Shown in pieces: positions 8,667-18,910 of a stretch of 64,000 bases of DNA; positions within the stretch are counted from its first letter, which is position 1; every line of letters starts with the position of its first letter. The position numbers and the translations under genes are program-made. A model generated the notes under the pieces. That model did not search any database and was not told the origin of the DNA. It worked only from the letters and a program-made list of their open reading frames with translations. The stretch lies in assembly GCA_034440635.1 (NCBI GenBank), contig JAOTON010002271.1:620001-684000 (forward strand), given 5' to 3'. This stretch comes from Lepas anatifera (Eukaryota > Arthropoda > Thecostraca > Lepadidae).

Positions 8667-10364
8667 ATGACCTGGACAAGCTCCCTCCGTGGCTGGCTCG
8701 TCGTCACCTTCTGCGTTCTGGGAAGCCTCGCTTGGACTTCCGCAAGCAACACCACTGACCCACCTCCAGAAGCCGCCCATCTGTTCATTCCCCTTGGTAA
8801 ATTGTACCCAAGCTACTCGTCTTGGGCTATAACCGTGTCGCTGACCACCCAACCCTACCGTCATGAACTTAGAAAGACTAATGAATTGATCCATGATTTG
8901 TGGGCATTTGCGTTGTCACTTTCAGAACGAATCAATTTTACTAGCGCTGACACACATCTTTTACAACTGACATTCAATAATACTATCCGATCTATCAAAC
9001 AACTTCACACTGAACACACCAACTTGGTCAAAACCTACGCTCCCATCTTATTACAATCACGTACGAGATCCCGACGCGGCCTTATTAATGGCATTGGCTC
9101 TATATTAAACTCCCTCTTTGGTACTGCTACAGATGATGAAATCAAAGATTTAGATCGAAATATAGTCACTATTAATAGGAAAGAAACCGTCTTGGCTCAT
9201 GCGTTTAATGGAACTTTAACGGCACTGAATTCTACTATCATAACTTCTACTCAAAGTCGTCGTACCTTACAAAACCTCCGCGCGGCTGTGTTTAATCTTC
9301 AACAATCATATAAAACCTTGTTTAGCAGTTCTCTTACTGAATCTCAGGTTTCCTCAATAATATTTGCGCTTACAGATGTTAACGACCAAATATTCATGGT
9401 AAGCCGTGGCATTCGCCATGTTCATGATGAACTTGCGGTCTTTTCAGAAAAACTTGCGTTTGCTCAGGCTGGTTTTCTTCACACTGGTATCTTATCCAAG
9501 AAAGTGTTTTTAAGCTTGCTTCACAAAATTGAGAAGGAACTACCCACAAATTTTGCCCTTCCGTATACTCAGCCCCGTCATTACTTTAATCATGTCCGTA
9601 CCAAGCTTGCCTTTCGAAATGGCGTATTTCATGTATTATTTTACATCCCCCTGTTGCTTACAGTGAATGAATTTGAGGTATTTCGGTTCTTTCCGTACTA
9701 TGTTCCGCATCCATCACTTAATGTGTCGCTCGGTTACTTCCCCGACGAACCAAAATATTTGTTGATATCACTCTCCCGTCAACGCTACATTCAACCTTCG
9801 GACACTGAAGTTGAAACATGTCTTTTGGAAAATACCCCTTATTGTTCAATTAACGAGCCTGCTTATTCAACCAGCGCATCCGCTTCTTGTGTCGTCGCAC
9901 TCTTCCAACAAAATACGGTTCAAATTGATCGCCTGTGCCTCCCTTTACTGCGCTCCACCACTGGGGTACCTCAAGCCTTCTATCTGACTCATGGCCGATG
10001 GCTCTTGGTCACTGGTGCACCCTTCCAGATTACTATTGTTTGCGCTTCACGTACTGCCAACCCCACCCTTACCATTTCACAAACTGTTTCGACTATTCAA
10101 CTGAAACCAGAGTGCTCTGCATCCAGCAGTTCATTCTACCTGCCACCTTACTATGCTCGCGAAACCATTCTCGAGATACCTCAAGTTAATGCGTCCGAAT
10201 TGTTGCCTCCATTGCTCCCTGTCTGGAAGCCCCATTGGCACCGCGCTCTTTTAAATGTGACTCATCTTGTTGATTTACCTCCCCTACATGTTCAGGGTAT
10301 TCCAGCCATGCCATACTTTGATCAAATCATGAATACACCCTTGCAGACGGTGCACACGTCCTAG
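8667..10364 (+). CDS. Env glycoprotein ectodomain (errantivirus/baculovirus F-like)
   Basis: This 565-residue frame starts at ATG 8667. Residues 1-27 form a signal peptide with a hydrophobic core near residues 10-22. Several N-x-S/T glycosylation sites follow. Residues 134-137 (RSRR) are a furin-type cleavage site, immediately followed by a Gly/Ile/Leu-rich stretch (138-151) that looks like a fusion peptide. The region after it is helical, as in class I-like fusion proteins of the baculovirus F / gypsy Env family. The frame ends at TAG 10362-10364, right before a transmembrane segment in the same frame, so the product of this copy would lack its anchor. The family assignment rests on this layout, not on a search. 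Confidence 0.85.
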   Translation: MTWTSSLRGWLVVTFCVLGSLAWTSASNTTDPPPEAAHLFIPLGKLYPSYSSWAITVSLTTQPYRHELRKTNELIHDLWAFALSLSERINFTSADTHLLQLTFNNTIRSIKQLHTEHTNLVKTYAPILLQSRTRSRRGLINGIGSILNSLFGTATDDEIKDLDRNIVTINRKETVLAHAFNGTLTALNSTIITSTQSRRTLQNLRAAVFNLQQSYKTLFSSSLTESQVSSIIFALTDVNDQIFMVSRGIRHVHDELAVFSEKLAFAQAGFLHTGILSKKVFLSLLHKIEKELPTNFALPYTQPRHYFNHVRTKLAFRNGVFHVLFYIPLLLTVNEFEVFRFFPYYVPHPSLNVSLGYFPDEPKYLLISLSRQRYIQPSDTEVETCLLENTPYCSINEPAYSTSASASCVVALFQQNTVQIDRLCLPLLRSTTGVPQAFYLTHGRWLLVTGAPFQITIVCASRTANPTLTISQTVSTIQLKPECSASSSSFYLPPYYARETILEIPQVNASELLPPLLPVWKPHWHRALLNVTHLVDLPPLHVQGIPAMPYFDQIMNTPLQTVHTS

Positions 10365-10832
10365 GATGTCCCCTGGTTAATAATTATTGCAGTGGTGGGC
10401 GGCTTGACACTCCTTGTTCCTGTCATGGTATTGTGTTGTCGTTTTCTCCCCCGGAGGCATGGTAGGCCACGTGCAGCCACGCCATCGTTTATACGTGCGA
10501 CCCCACCCCACGAGCCAGCCATGGAACTCAGAGAGCCACTGTCACACCCCACTGTTGACAATGACCTTGCCCCGACGGCATGCCCTCCGGCACGCCCATG
10601 CCCGCTTCCCACAATCAGTGAGACAACCGATGAAGAGGTTTCTGCTGTTGAATCACTGGCGCCACCTGGCACAGCTGTTCAGTCTGGGTTGCGACCATTT
10701 ACTTTCCCCCCGCTTTTCTCAAAGGCCTGTGTGAGGCAACAATTCCAACGTTTAATGGATCCCTGTCCATTCTTCGTGTGTTTTTGTACGGTTCAGGACC
10801 TGCGTCCTTGCCAGTGGTTCCGTTGTGAATAG
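10365..10832 (+). pseudogene. Env membrane anchor and cytoplasmic tail, cut off by a stop
   Basis: This is the same frame as env, open from directly after the TAG at 10362-10364 to TAG 10830-10832. The first ~30 codons encode a strongly hydrophobic segment (LIIIAVVGGLTLLVPVMVL) followed by basic residues, i.e. a transmembrane helix with a stop-transfer signal. About 120 mostly Pro/Ser-rich residues follow as a probable cytoplasmic tail. It would be translated only by readthrough of the TAG or in intact sister copies. Confidence 0.75.
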
Positions 10833-11035
10833 CACCTGTCGTCATTGGTCCTTCAGGCCATTGCCGTCGGTGATGTGTGCGTCTTGAGTGCCGCAGGGCC
10901 TGCGCCCTTACTTTTGGCCATGGCTTTTGCCTTGGTACTTCGTGCTGTAGGTGTTGTCTGACTGGTCAATCTTCGCCCTTCAGGCTTCGGTTGCTGACAT
11001 TTTCCGTCAGGATGACTGAAAATGTCCATTTGTGT
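10833..11035 (+). other. 3' untranslated region of provirus
   Basis: Non-coding stretch between the end of the env frame and the polypurine tract. Short CCTTCAGG-like words recur (near 10848 and 10977). No gene is seen. Confidence 0.4.
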
Positions 11036-11047
11036 GTGGGGGAGGTG
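11036..11047 (+). other. Polypurine tract
   Basis: GTGGGGGAGGTG sits immediately before the 3' LTR, the position where plus-strand DNA synthesis is primed in LTR retroelements. Confidence 0.7.
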
Positions 11048-12017
11048 TGTAATGATTCGATCTAGCCGGTCGATCTAGCCGGCAGTGGATTTGCACTGGT
11101 TAGCATTCTCATTATATTTCTTGTCCTCACTAGCCGACACTGCGATCTGCGCTGTAGTCCGCCCTGTGGTACACCATTACAAAAATACCACATCACATAA
11201 CTTGTATCGACTGTCTGACCAGATGGCAAGCGCGGGAACCGCGATGTCTGTCGCTGCAGCATACAAGCTCAGCCGCTGTTTTTTGCTCTAGCCAACCGGC
11301 GTAGCTCTCGTTTTTGCTCTACATTCTTCCCATACTTGAAAAGGTTTCGTACACATAAATTTGACCCCATATCGAATTCGAATAGCAAAGTCGCGATTTC
11401 AGACACTAGGTCTGACACCCCTGTTTTGAGTTACTACACTGAGCACCACCTGGAATGTAGAGGTAAATTCTGTCAATCATATTCATGGGAAATTGTCAAT
11501 GAATTGTTATTCTTTATTTTGTGGGACTGTGTGAATTTCGGTATCATCGGCTGTGAGTCATTATCCGGTCTTGTGACGGATGTGTTGGAGCTAATGTGGG
11601 ATTACGCTCCGAAATATTCAACACCTCCGGTTATGTGTCGGATACGCCCGAGTTACCGGAGGACTGCGTCGGTTAAAACCTAGTACCCCCGGCCCCCGAG
11701 ACAGACTATCACGTGCCACTCGCTCTGCCTGTACTTCTCTGCATTACGCTCTCCAAGTGCTATTTTTGGACTTAGTCGCTGGCCGTCTTCGGTGATCTAT
11801 ACTTCAGTGTGATACCGCCTGGTGGGCAATCTTTATCTTCATATAAAGATTGTCGGTGACTGCTCTTCATTTTCAAGACTTTGCTAATACAGTGCAACAA
11901 GAGGATAATTATTTTATGGCTACCGTCGGAGGTGACAGAGAGAGAGAGGAGAGAGAGAGAGAGAAACGAGAGAGAGAAAGATAGCGAGGAGACGAAGGAG
12001 GAAGAGCAAACGTTACA
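11048..12017 (+). repeat. 3' LTR of the provirus (970 bp)
   Basis: It appears identical to 1000-1967 except for one extra AG in the GA-rich tract, and is followed by the GTAT duplication at 12018-12021. Because LTRs are identical at insertion, this near identity means the insertion is recent or still segregating. It reads toward the ABHD2-like gene that starts 555 bp downstream. Confidence 0.95.
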
Positions 12018-12021
12018 GTAT
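12018..12021. repeat. Target-site duplication (GTAT), right
   Basis: Copy of 996-999; see there. Confidence 0.9.
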
Positions 12022-12571
12022 TTTTAGGCACCAAGTCCATAAATATGGCCCGAAAATTGGACAATTGCATGACCAATGACCTAAAAAATCATCGTCAGAT
12101 GTTTTGAATCAACGTGATGACGTGATTCAACGTTTTGACGTTATTGCGATGTTTATTTATGGTGCGCTACATGGGCACTTTCCCTCTCTATGATTTTGAT
12201 TGGCAATACTTACCATGCTGTTTAGAAAACACTAGAATGCTGTATTAAAAATACGCTTCTAACATTTTACCCAAATTACACTGGCCGAGAAATTGGCTAG
12301 TAAAAGAAATAAGTGATTTAAAAAGCTATAAATTCCTCACATGTATAACCGCTTGACATCAGGCAAGCAAGTTAGAGTTCCAGTGAGGCCTAGGCTTATA
12401 CATTGCACGTGATATTGTGATCTAAACATATTTTCTTCACCGTCTGTATCTATGTGAGTGCCTCATTGTCAAGTAAATCGGGAAAAATTGTCCAAATTTG
12501 CAGTCGTCTTTGTTTTCCAAAGTCATTGCAGGTATGAAATTTAAATTATCGGAGTAAAACAGCTCCTTGTT
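12022..12571 (+). promoter_or_regulatory. 5' flank of ABHD2-like gene
   Basis: Host sequence between provirus and gene. CTATAAAT at 12326-12333 is a TATA-like motif about 240 bp before the start codon. CAG|GTATGA at about 12530 would suit a splice donor if the leader contains an intron. Otherwise AT-rich and non-coding. The proviral LTR immediately upstream could add promoter or enhancer activity. Confidence 0.35.
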
Positions 12572-13756
12572 ATGGCGTTAATTGCAATACTTGTTTGCAT
12601 TGTTTTTTGCATTTGGTTAACCGGAAAACTCGTTGCATGGCTAAAACCTGCATCCATTATTCAACTCTCCCACGGTGACGCCAAATTCTGCGAAAATCTA
12701 ATCAACTACTGTCCACACCTGTTACAAGCGTATGCTCCCACGCCGTTGTGGGGATTTTCAGGCCACTTACAGACCATTGTGCATTCTGTAATCGGTCGCG
12801 TGCATACTCACCACCGGCAGAGTGTACGCCGTTCAGCCATTCTCAATGATGGTGGAACTTTGACGTGGGATGAATGGTCACCGCTGGATCGCCGACCCAC
12901 CAGTGACACCATCACCCTCGCCGTCTGTCCTGGCATCGGCAACTCCAGTGAGACTGTCTATATATGGTCATTTGTGCAGTACGCGTGTCAAAATGGATAC
13001 CAGTGCATCGTGCTTAACCACCTGGGGGCGCTGAAGTCAGTAGAGCTGACATCACCCCGCATATTTGGCTACGGACGCACCGAGGAATTGGATGTGATGC
13101 TGAAGAGCCACACGACTCGGTATCCTCTGACGCAACTTGTGCTGGTGGGATTCTCTATGGGCGGCAACATCATCACAAAGTACTTGGGCCACCCAGGAGC
13201 CCAGCATGCCCCTAACATTCTCGGGGCAATCACAATCTGCCAGGGCTATGATGCACAGCGCTGCATCAGTGCCCTGCTGGGGTGGAAACAGATTGGTGCC
13301 TTTTACATGACTATGATGGTCAAAACCATGAAAGAGATTGTCGATCGGCACCGCCATGTCCTCTTCGCCGACGATGTGAAGGCACAGTTTGAGCTAGATG
13401 AGGCGCGCGTCTTTGATGCCGTCAATATCACCGAGTTTGATGAAGCTTACACGCGCCGAGTGAATGGCTACGATAACGTTGATGAACTTTATCGTGACAA
13501 CAGTGCTTTTGGATCCCTTGACGGCGTCGACACTCCGATGATATTCATCAACGCGCGCGACGATCCACTGGTGCCGCCGCCAGTATTGGACGACGTGAGG
13601 AGGCATTGTAGCTCGCGTCGAAAGACGCTCTTTATCGAAACGGAGCACGGTGGCCACTTAGGTTTCTATGAGGGCGGCTTTTTAGTCCCACACTCGGTCA
13701 CGTGGCTGGATCGCACAGTTATTCAGCTAGCAAATGGGCTTTCAAAACGGAATTGA
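12572..13756 (+). CDS. ABHD2-like alpha/beta-hydrolase (acylglycerol lipase)
   Basis: The frame of 394 residues is close to the usual length of ABHD2 (a little over 400). The N-terminal hydrophobic segment (residues 2-24) fits a single membrane anchor. The family block PLWGFSGHLQT is at 58-68, VCPGIGN at 118-124 and the ELTSPR block at 158-163. The nucleophile is Ser195 in GFSMGG, the likely catalytic Asp is 331 in ARDDPLV, and His362 lies in HGGHLGF. The spacing matches the human triad (Ser207, Asp345, His376, from memory). ABHD2 hydrolyses mono- and diacylglycerols and, in vertebrate sperm, is the progesterone-dependent 2-AG lipase; it is membrane bound. The gene is uninterrupted here, although animal ABHD2 genes normally have introns, so it may be a retrocopy or an intron-poor lineage. 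No disabling change is seen. Confidence 0.85.
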   Translation: MALIAILVCIVFCIWLTGKLVAWLKPASIIQLSHGDAKFCENLINYCPHLLQAYAPTPLWGFSGHLQTIVHSVIGRVHTHHRQSVRRSAILNDGGTLTWDEWSPLDRRPTSDTITLAVCPGIGNSSETVYIWSFVQYACQNGYQCIVLNHLGALKSVELTSPRIFGYGRTEELDVMLKSHTTRYPLTQLVLVGFSMGGNIITKYLGHPGAQHAPNILGAITICQGYDAQRCISALLGWKQIGAFYMTMMVKTMKEIVDRHRHVLFADDVKAQFELDEARVFDAVNITEFDEAYTRRVNGYDNVDELYRDNSAFGSLDGVDTPMIFINARDDPLVPPPVLDDVRRHCSSRRKTLFIETEHGGHLGFYEGGFLVPHSVTWLDRTVIQLANGLSKRN

Positions 13757-14445
13757 AAAATTGTAAGCTGAACATTATTATCTCGCTGCGATGTGATTTT
13801 TTGCTTTTAACGATCGAGTGTCTTTTTTGCTGCCAAATTATCAAAGTCTAAAAAGAGTGTTACTCGACGAAGTGATCATTCTTTTCTAAATTTCAGGAGT
13901 ATTTTGTTTTGCAACATATCTTGAATTGTGCCTTTAATTTCAATACAACAGCTCGAAGTCGGCCTCAGACGTTCTGTCTGTGTTAACACTGACAGGAGCG
14001 GGAAGGGTATTAGCCGGGTGAGCTCACGAGAGCATCTGCAGTAATTTCGTGAGCCATTAATTAAAAAAATAAGGGTTTACGAATTGGCTAACAAACGGTA
14101 AACCCGGAATACGCTGTTGTTTTCCCATAATCATTGCCCGTAATATATATTTTTACCAGCAAGGGCCCAAAATAAGTGATTAATATCAATGTCACGAGAT
14201 GTGGCTACTTGCTATTCGACCAATGCAAGAAGAGGATAAAGTCACCGACAAATCTTTACCAGATTTTAGCCGGAAAATGTCCGCTGAAGCTGCTTAGGAC
14301 ATTTTCTGCTGCTTTGTTATCTTACTGATTATTGAGTAAACACATTGACTGAATTTGTGGGAAAATGCAGAGTCTGTCGGTATGTGAGGTTTCCTGCGTT
14401 TTGCAGCACCAGTTTAACTCCTGTGTGTAGTGGTGGGCCGTCTCT
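13757..14445. other. 3' flank of ABHD2-like gene
   Basis: AT-rich, no gene seen. No canonical AATAAA follows the stop closely. An A-rich run AAAAAAATAAG lies about 300 bp downstream (near 14063) and could be a relic of a polyA tail or a weak polyadenylation signal. The evidence is insufficient to decide. Confidence 0.35.
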
Positions 14446-14753
14446 AGCCCTGTTCCAGCTGTCAGCACAGTTTTGTCAGCACCAATCAGCGGGCCGCGTT
14501 GCGCCTACGTCACAGGATTGTAGCCTCTCCCCGGGAACTAGTTCTAGAGGCTTTACGGGCTGATGGCGTGCTGTTTGCGCTGATGAAAAATAGTAAGTGC
14601 GCGAAGTGGCAGCTCAATATCTTTAATGGTATAAAGGATTAAGTTTCCTTTGCTTATCACAAGCAAGAGGCGATTATGGTACTGATGTTACTTTTCTGGA
14701 GGAGAGGTTAGAGGTCCTGCTGACAAAACTGTGCTGACAGATGGAACAGGGCT
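14446..14753 (+). mobile_element. MITE family M1, copy 1 (308 bp)
   Basis: Terminal inverted repeats of about 36 bp begin AGCCCTGTTCCAGCTGTCAG and are nearly perfect inverses of each other. TCT lies on both sides, a possible 3-bp target duplication. A second copy lies in reverse at 20652-20960 with the same termini and interior, which defines the boundaries. No coding capacity. The superfamily is not certain. Confidence 0.85.
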
Positions 14754-14991
14754 TCTGGCAGTTAGGGAGGAGGCGGGAGGCGGCAATGGAGCACAACATC
14801 GTGAAAACATAGTGTTTCTGAAGAAAATAGGGGAAAACGGAGGGTCGGGGGAGCAAGTACCTTCTTGGCCACTCTCCCTTTCCGGAATCCATCAGTAGGT
14901 AGGTACCTGTGCTGACCGTTTTTTTTTGCATTAGTTTAACACTCGCAATGACGGGGGTCTGAGCCACCTTTGCATTGACAGAGAGGGGCTG

Positions 14992-15530
14992 TAGGGCTGC
15001 CCATTTTACTGACACCCCCCCCAGGTTTGCAAAATAGTCCACCAGATTCCCATTATTTGGGCTAAATGCTACTCGGAACTGGTTTTGGTTTCCTCGAGAC
15101 TCGAAAACTGACCATGCGCAACGGGTTTGAACATAGCTCCTATATCGTACCAAAACACATTGACGCTGGAGGTCAGAAGAAAACTTGGTGGACATCTAGC
15201 TCAAAAAGCAATTACGATAGAACGATGATTTTTGCTTCAAATGACAGCCTTCTATCGGTTGGTTTAAGCAAGGTTGCGCAATTTTGGTTTTCGATATGGG
15301 GTTTACGACAAATGGCAGTTTAGTGATATCAGTAAAATATCATAATTGTGTATTGGTGATAACCACTTTTGATTGAAAACCTATGACGATAGAATGATGT
15401 TTTTTCTTCAATTGAAAACTGATGGTCAAATGGTTTGAATCAAAACACGAAAGATCAATTTTCGATTCCAGATTTCGACAAATTATAATATAGTGATGTC
15501 ATGAAAATGTCACTACACGTTGGCAATGCC
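14992..15530 (+). repeat. Solo long terminal inverted repeat (family L1, copy 1)
   Basis: It begins TAGGGCTGCCC and ends near GGCAATGCC. The same ~540-bp sequence forms the right end of the element at 35564-38907 (in reverse), and its first ~330 bp form that element's left end. No matching inverted partner was found near this copy, so it is probably a deletion remnant or solo end. Short open frames in it are not conserved between copies. Confidence 0.8.
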
Positions 15531-15819
15531 ATAGGTGGATCCAGGGGGGGCAAAAAGGGTCAGGTGCCCTCCCCCAACAACCCTCGGCGCCCCCTAAAAT
15601 AGTCGCAGCGCTCCTCTGAAAATCCGATGGCGCATCCAGAATTTTTTTGCTTCCTAACCCCTCCCCTCGAAGTGAAAATGAGCGACCCGCGATAGGATTT
15701 GGCGCCAACCTGGTAGGATTTTTCGGCCAAAAAGTGGTGCCCCCTTGGTCCGGATGTCACCCTCCTACCCTAGCAAGGTGCCCCCTCCCTCCGATTAGTG
15801 ATCCTGGATCCACCTATGG
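15529..15819 (+). mobile_element. MITE family M2, copy 1
   Basis: It is bounded by CCATAGGTGGATCCAGG and its inverse CCTGGATCCACCTATGG, about 290 bp. The internal blocks ('GATAGGATTTGG', 'AAAAGTGG', 'CGATTAG.GATCCTGGA') recur at 31161-31387 and, reversed, around 59405-59975. The same start abuts the L1 terminal repeat both here and at 38368, so M2 probably inserted into an ancestral L1 element and then spread with it. Confidence 0.75.
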
Positions 15820-16543
15820 TTAATGGCCCTTTTTAATCGAGAGCTTATAATGATAAACTCGTTAAATCCGCGCCATTTTTATTAAAAGCCGAGATAAATA
15901 TGTTTACTCTTGCCCACGAGATCAATCGTTGTTTATTATCTTCGGAGTTGTCATGGCAACATCGTCAGCAATCAAAGGCCAATCAAAATCTGGTCAAGTG
16001 TTGCTGCAAACAGCTATCAGTGCTAAAGTTACTATTATTTTGACACACTCTAGAAAATTGGTAAAAATAATATTCTTCGCTTCAGTTTTTGGAAAACGTC
16101 AGATGGTTTCAGAAATAAAAATGTTTCAGCTTTCTATTCAACGATGTAAATTTTGTTGATCCAGCTCCAAAATTGGTTTTTTAGGGCTTCGAAAAGGTGT
16201 AACTTCTTCAATGCCCTGCATAGTAACTGTTGTGCCCGTCCAGCCCTGATGACGTAATGCTGCCAAACAACTTGAACGGGGTCTGGTTCCGCTCATCTTG
16301 GGGCATCAGCTGGTTTACGTTGGGGAACCAAACTACTTTTTCTGACCTCTGGCTCGAGCACTACCCACCAACACATCAAAAAATCAGCGTCCGCCTATGC
16401 ACTGGCTATAGACACTCAAACATTTGGAGGGCTAGTCCCCCTGCCTTGTACCCGCCACTTCACGGAAGCTATCAACGAGTAATGGGCAGATATTGCACTC
16501 AGATAGTATCTGTGGCATATTGATGTTGGGGATGTGATCACCA
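15820..16543. other. Intergenic, no gene seen
   Basis: Mixed AT-rich sequence with short open frames only. No recognisable repeat or motif. Confidence 0.4.
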
Positions 16544-17461
16544 TTAACACCCGCACTGGAGGGGGGTCTGGCACTAACGCGCACTGGAGGGGGCCTGGTA
16601 GGCCCCCCTAAGATCTCAGAAACTAAGAGGGTTAGAAAAACACCACTTGGTAGGTGGGTGGGGGCTATGGTGATCTACATGATGACCAATTTTTATTGAC
16701 CTAGGTCAATATCTTCAAGGTCAAACGAGGTCGTAAAGGTCAAATATTGGCCATGCTGGGATCGATTGGTAAATGCTGTGATTATGCAGGAAAATGGCGG
16801 GAATAAGCTAAAGGCGGACAAGGTTCATAGAGAAGAGGTCTCAAAGAGGCTTCCCCACAATTTTCGGGTCATGGTCATTCAAGGTCATTGACCTTTAAGG
16901 TCACCATATGGTATACTACTTATTATTTACACTTTGACTAACACTGTAGCCACTGTTTGGCGGGAAATGAGGATTTACCCTTCCCAATGACCTTTGACCT
17001 TGACCTTTGACCTTGACCTTTGTATTGGGGTACCCTACCGATGACGTCATAGCATAATATATGTCAGACGGGGTAACGCCATTTGGCCGGACGCACAGTG
17101 GTCAGTGACCTTGAAAGTGCAGATATGATCTTGACCTGTGACCTTTGACCTTGACTTTCATGTGAAGTGACCTTGACATATACTACCGCTTATATGACGT
17201 TATGACGTCACCACTCGGTCTTCAATGCAAGCTAACTGGTCCGACCGCGCGTTTACGGCGATCTCAAAATGCAGGTCTGACTTTGAAAGCCTACAAGTCA
17301 AAAAATTTTCGGCCGATTTTCAAAAAAGTCTTCACCAATCGACGCGCTATTAAATTCTGTTAAATGTGGCCACGTTTCGTTTTTCGGCTACAAGCGGTTC
17401 TCCGGCCACCTTGGAAAAACAGGTGGGGGGCCTCCGAGGCCCCCTCCAGTGCGCGTGTTAA
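16544..17461. mobile_element. TTAA-bounded element, type T1, copy 1 (918 bp)
   Basis: It begins TTAACACCCGCACTGGAGG and ends with the near inverse CCTCCAGTGCGCGTGTTAA. The second copy is 62317-63217 in the opposite orientation. It has no coding capacity. The interior is packed with TGACCT/AGGTCA words. TTAA target duplication, shown directly for copy 2, suggests a piggyBac-like mobilising enzyme. Confidence 0.85.
16988..17019 (-). promoter_or_regulatory. Cluster of five AGGTCA nuclear-receptor half-sites
   Basis: Five perfect TGACCT words occur in 32 bp (starting 16988, 16995, 17001, 17008 and 17014), spaced by 1, 0, 1 and 0 bases. On the minus strand this gives AGGTCA-A-AGGTCA twice, the DR1 layout bound by RXR/USP- and HNF4-type receptors. 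More half-sites follow at 17108-17175. Binding is inferred from the motif only. Confidence 0.6.
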
Positions 17462-18599
17462 TGCAGATTTGGTCAAAATGAACAAGGACAGTCCAGATAG
17501 TATTGATTTTAGAATGAGGGGTGAAGGGAGAGGCTTAATTTGATTTTTTGTGCGAAAAATACGTATTTTGAACACAGTTTTAGGCCATTCTGCCTGCTTC
17601 AGAGGATCGTGACTCAGATATGTTCATCCCCAATCAGGGCAGTCAGTAAGTTGAGCATCCAGATCAAGTCCATTATGCTTCATAAATGATCATTGTAGAC
17701 CTTTATGATCATTGATATTTAATCGTCATTGTGTCACGATATACTTGCATTCAGCACTATTAATTTGCTGCACCTTGCTGGGATGCTGTGGTGGAGGCAG
17801 ACATAGTCCAAACCATGGAAGGGAGAGGGAGCGGCCCATGGAAATTGTGAAAAACATTGCAACTATTCGGCCAAAGGGGAATACAATTTGGCTGCTTCGT
17901 CGATAGGGAGACGGTCTCTAGATTGCCCCCCGTCCTCCCCTGAAGGTTAAAGAGTGATTTCGATAATTTGAAGAACTATTTTCTATCAGTTAACCCAGGT
18001 AAGGACTGCACTGAATGCATTTGGGGATGAGCTAGCTCACTGCCATGATAACGTCATCTGTGGTGAACGGAGATGGACCGGGCTAATGTTGCCCTCCTTC
18101 CATCCGGCAGCATATTTCAGGCCCGTCTATTGCACGCGGAAGCCGCAAATGGAAAAGGCTGGGTGGTTTATTTGACCGCAAGATTTCCTCCCTTCCTGCT
18201 CTTAAAACGTGCTCAGCATCTTGATTCAAGAGGTGCGGGCCTTTTGCAATGACTGGTCACGTCGGGATGAAAACATGGTTAGGAAAAGCCAGCAATTTCC
18301 TGGAGTTTGAAGATGCGCTTAAAATAACAGGATCTTAATTATGCGACAAAACTAAATAAAAACTGATGTGTCATAAACAAGAATCAAAGTGAAATCCAGG
18401 CTTACGGAAGGTTAATTTGATGTCCCACTTCCAGGGTCTAAGGAAGCCTTGCATCAGTCCTTTGATCCAGCATTACATTGGCTTATACGCATTCGCCGGT
18501 ATAAAATATGTACATATGTACACGAGCTTGGTTCTTAGTCACGTATGCCATGGTTTTTCTTAAATAAATTTGTCTAAGCTGCTGCAAGTTTGGTTTTTG
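17462..18599. other. Intergenic, no gene seen
   Basis: Unique-looking DNA with no open frame of coding quality, no tRNA and no clear repeat termini. Confidence 0.4.
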
Positions 18600-18910
18600 G
18601 AGCTGGAGTCTCACTAAGGTCATCACGGGACTTGTCACGGAGACTACGACACCACCACCCGAGCGAGCAACTCCAGCAATTAAGGGTTAATTTAGAAGCC
18701 AAAGTTTAGTATCCCACAAATGACAGGGACGTCCGCCCCGCTAAGGTCACCCTCTCACCAATCAGTTGCCAGCCGACCTACATCGGGTAAATATTAAGGG
18801 CCAAAGCGTCTCAGGGGAACCGATTCCAAGCCTCCATATGCACTTCCACTGCATGTTCATGAGCAGCGGGCCGGAGTCTAACGCTCTACCAACTGAGCTA
18901 CCGGGACGGG
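18600..18910 (-). mobile_element. tRNA-derived SINE, copy 1
   Basis: Read on the minus strand it begins with a tRNA-like head, GGTAGCTCAGTTGGTAGAGCG (A box, from 18886-18906), followed by a ~270-bp body containing 'ATCGGTTCCC' and 'CTGGCAACTGATTGG'. The body is shared with 51133-51398. The head is an RNA polymerase III promoter relic. Confidence 0.8.

Larger units (their letters stand above)
1000..12017 (+). mobile_element. Gypsy/errantivirus-like endogenous retrovirus with env
   Basis: This is a complete proviral structure of 11,018 bp: 5' LTR, primer-binding region, long untranslated leader, gag, pol (protease, RT, RNase H, integrase), env, polypurine tract and 3' LTR, flanked by GTAT duplications. 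Gene order and motifs (CCHC Gag, DTGA protease, FVDD reverse transcriptase, HHCC plus D-D35-E integrase, Env with a basic cleavage site followed by a hydrophobic stretch) fit the Ty3/gypsy group with an errantivirus/baculovirus-F-like Env. The two LTRs appear identical apart from one AG dinucleotide, so insertion is recent. The copy is nonetheless damaged: an in-frame TGA lies in RNase H (5851-5853) and an in-frame TAG lies before the Env anchor (10362-10364). Confidence 0.95.

Noticed and set aside
10361..10672. Minus-strand frame opposite the Env tail
   Set aside because: A shadow of the GC-rich Env tail in frame on the + strand.
18871..18910. tRNA gene at the SINE head
   Set aside because: Only an A box/D-arm is present; there is no complete cloverleaf and it continues into a SINE body.
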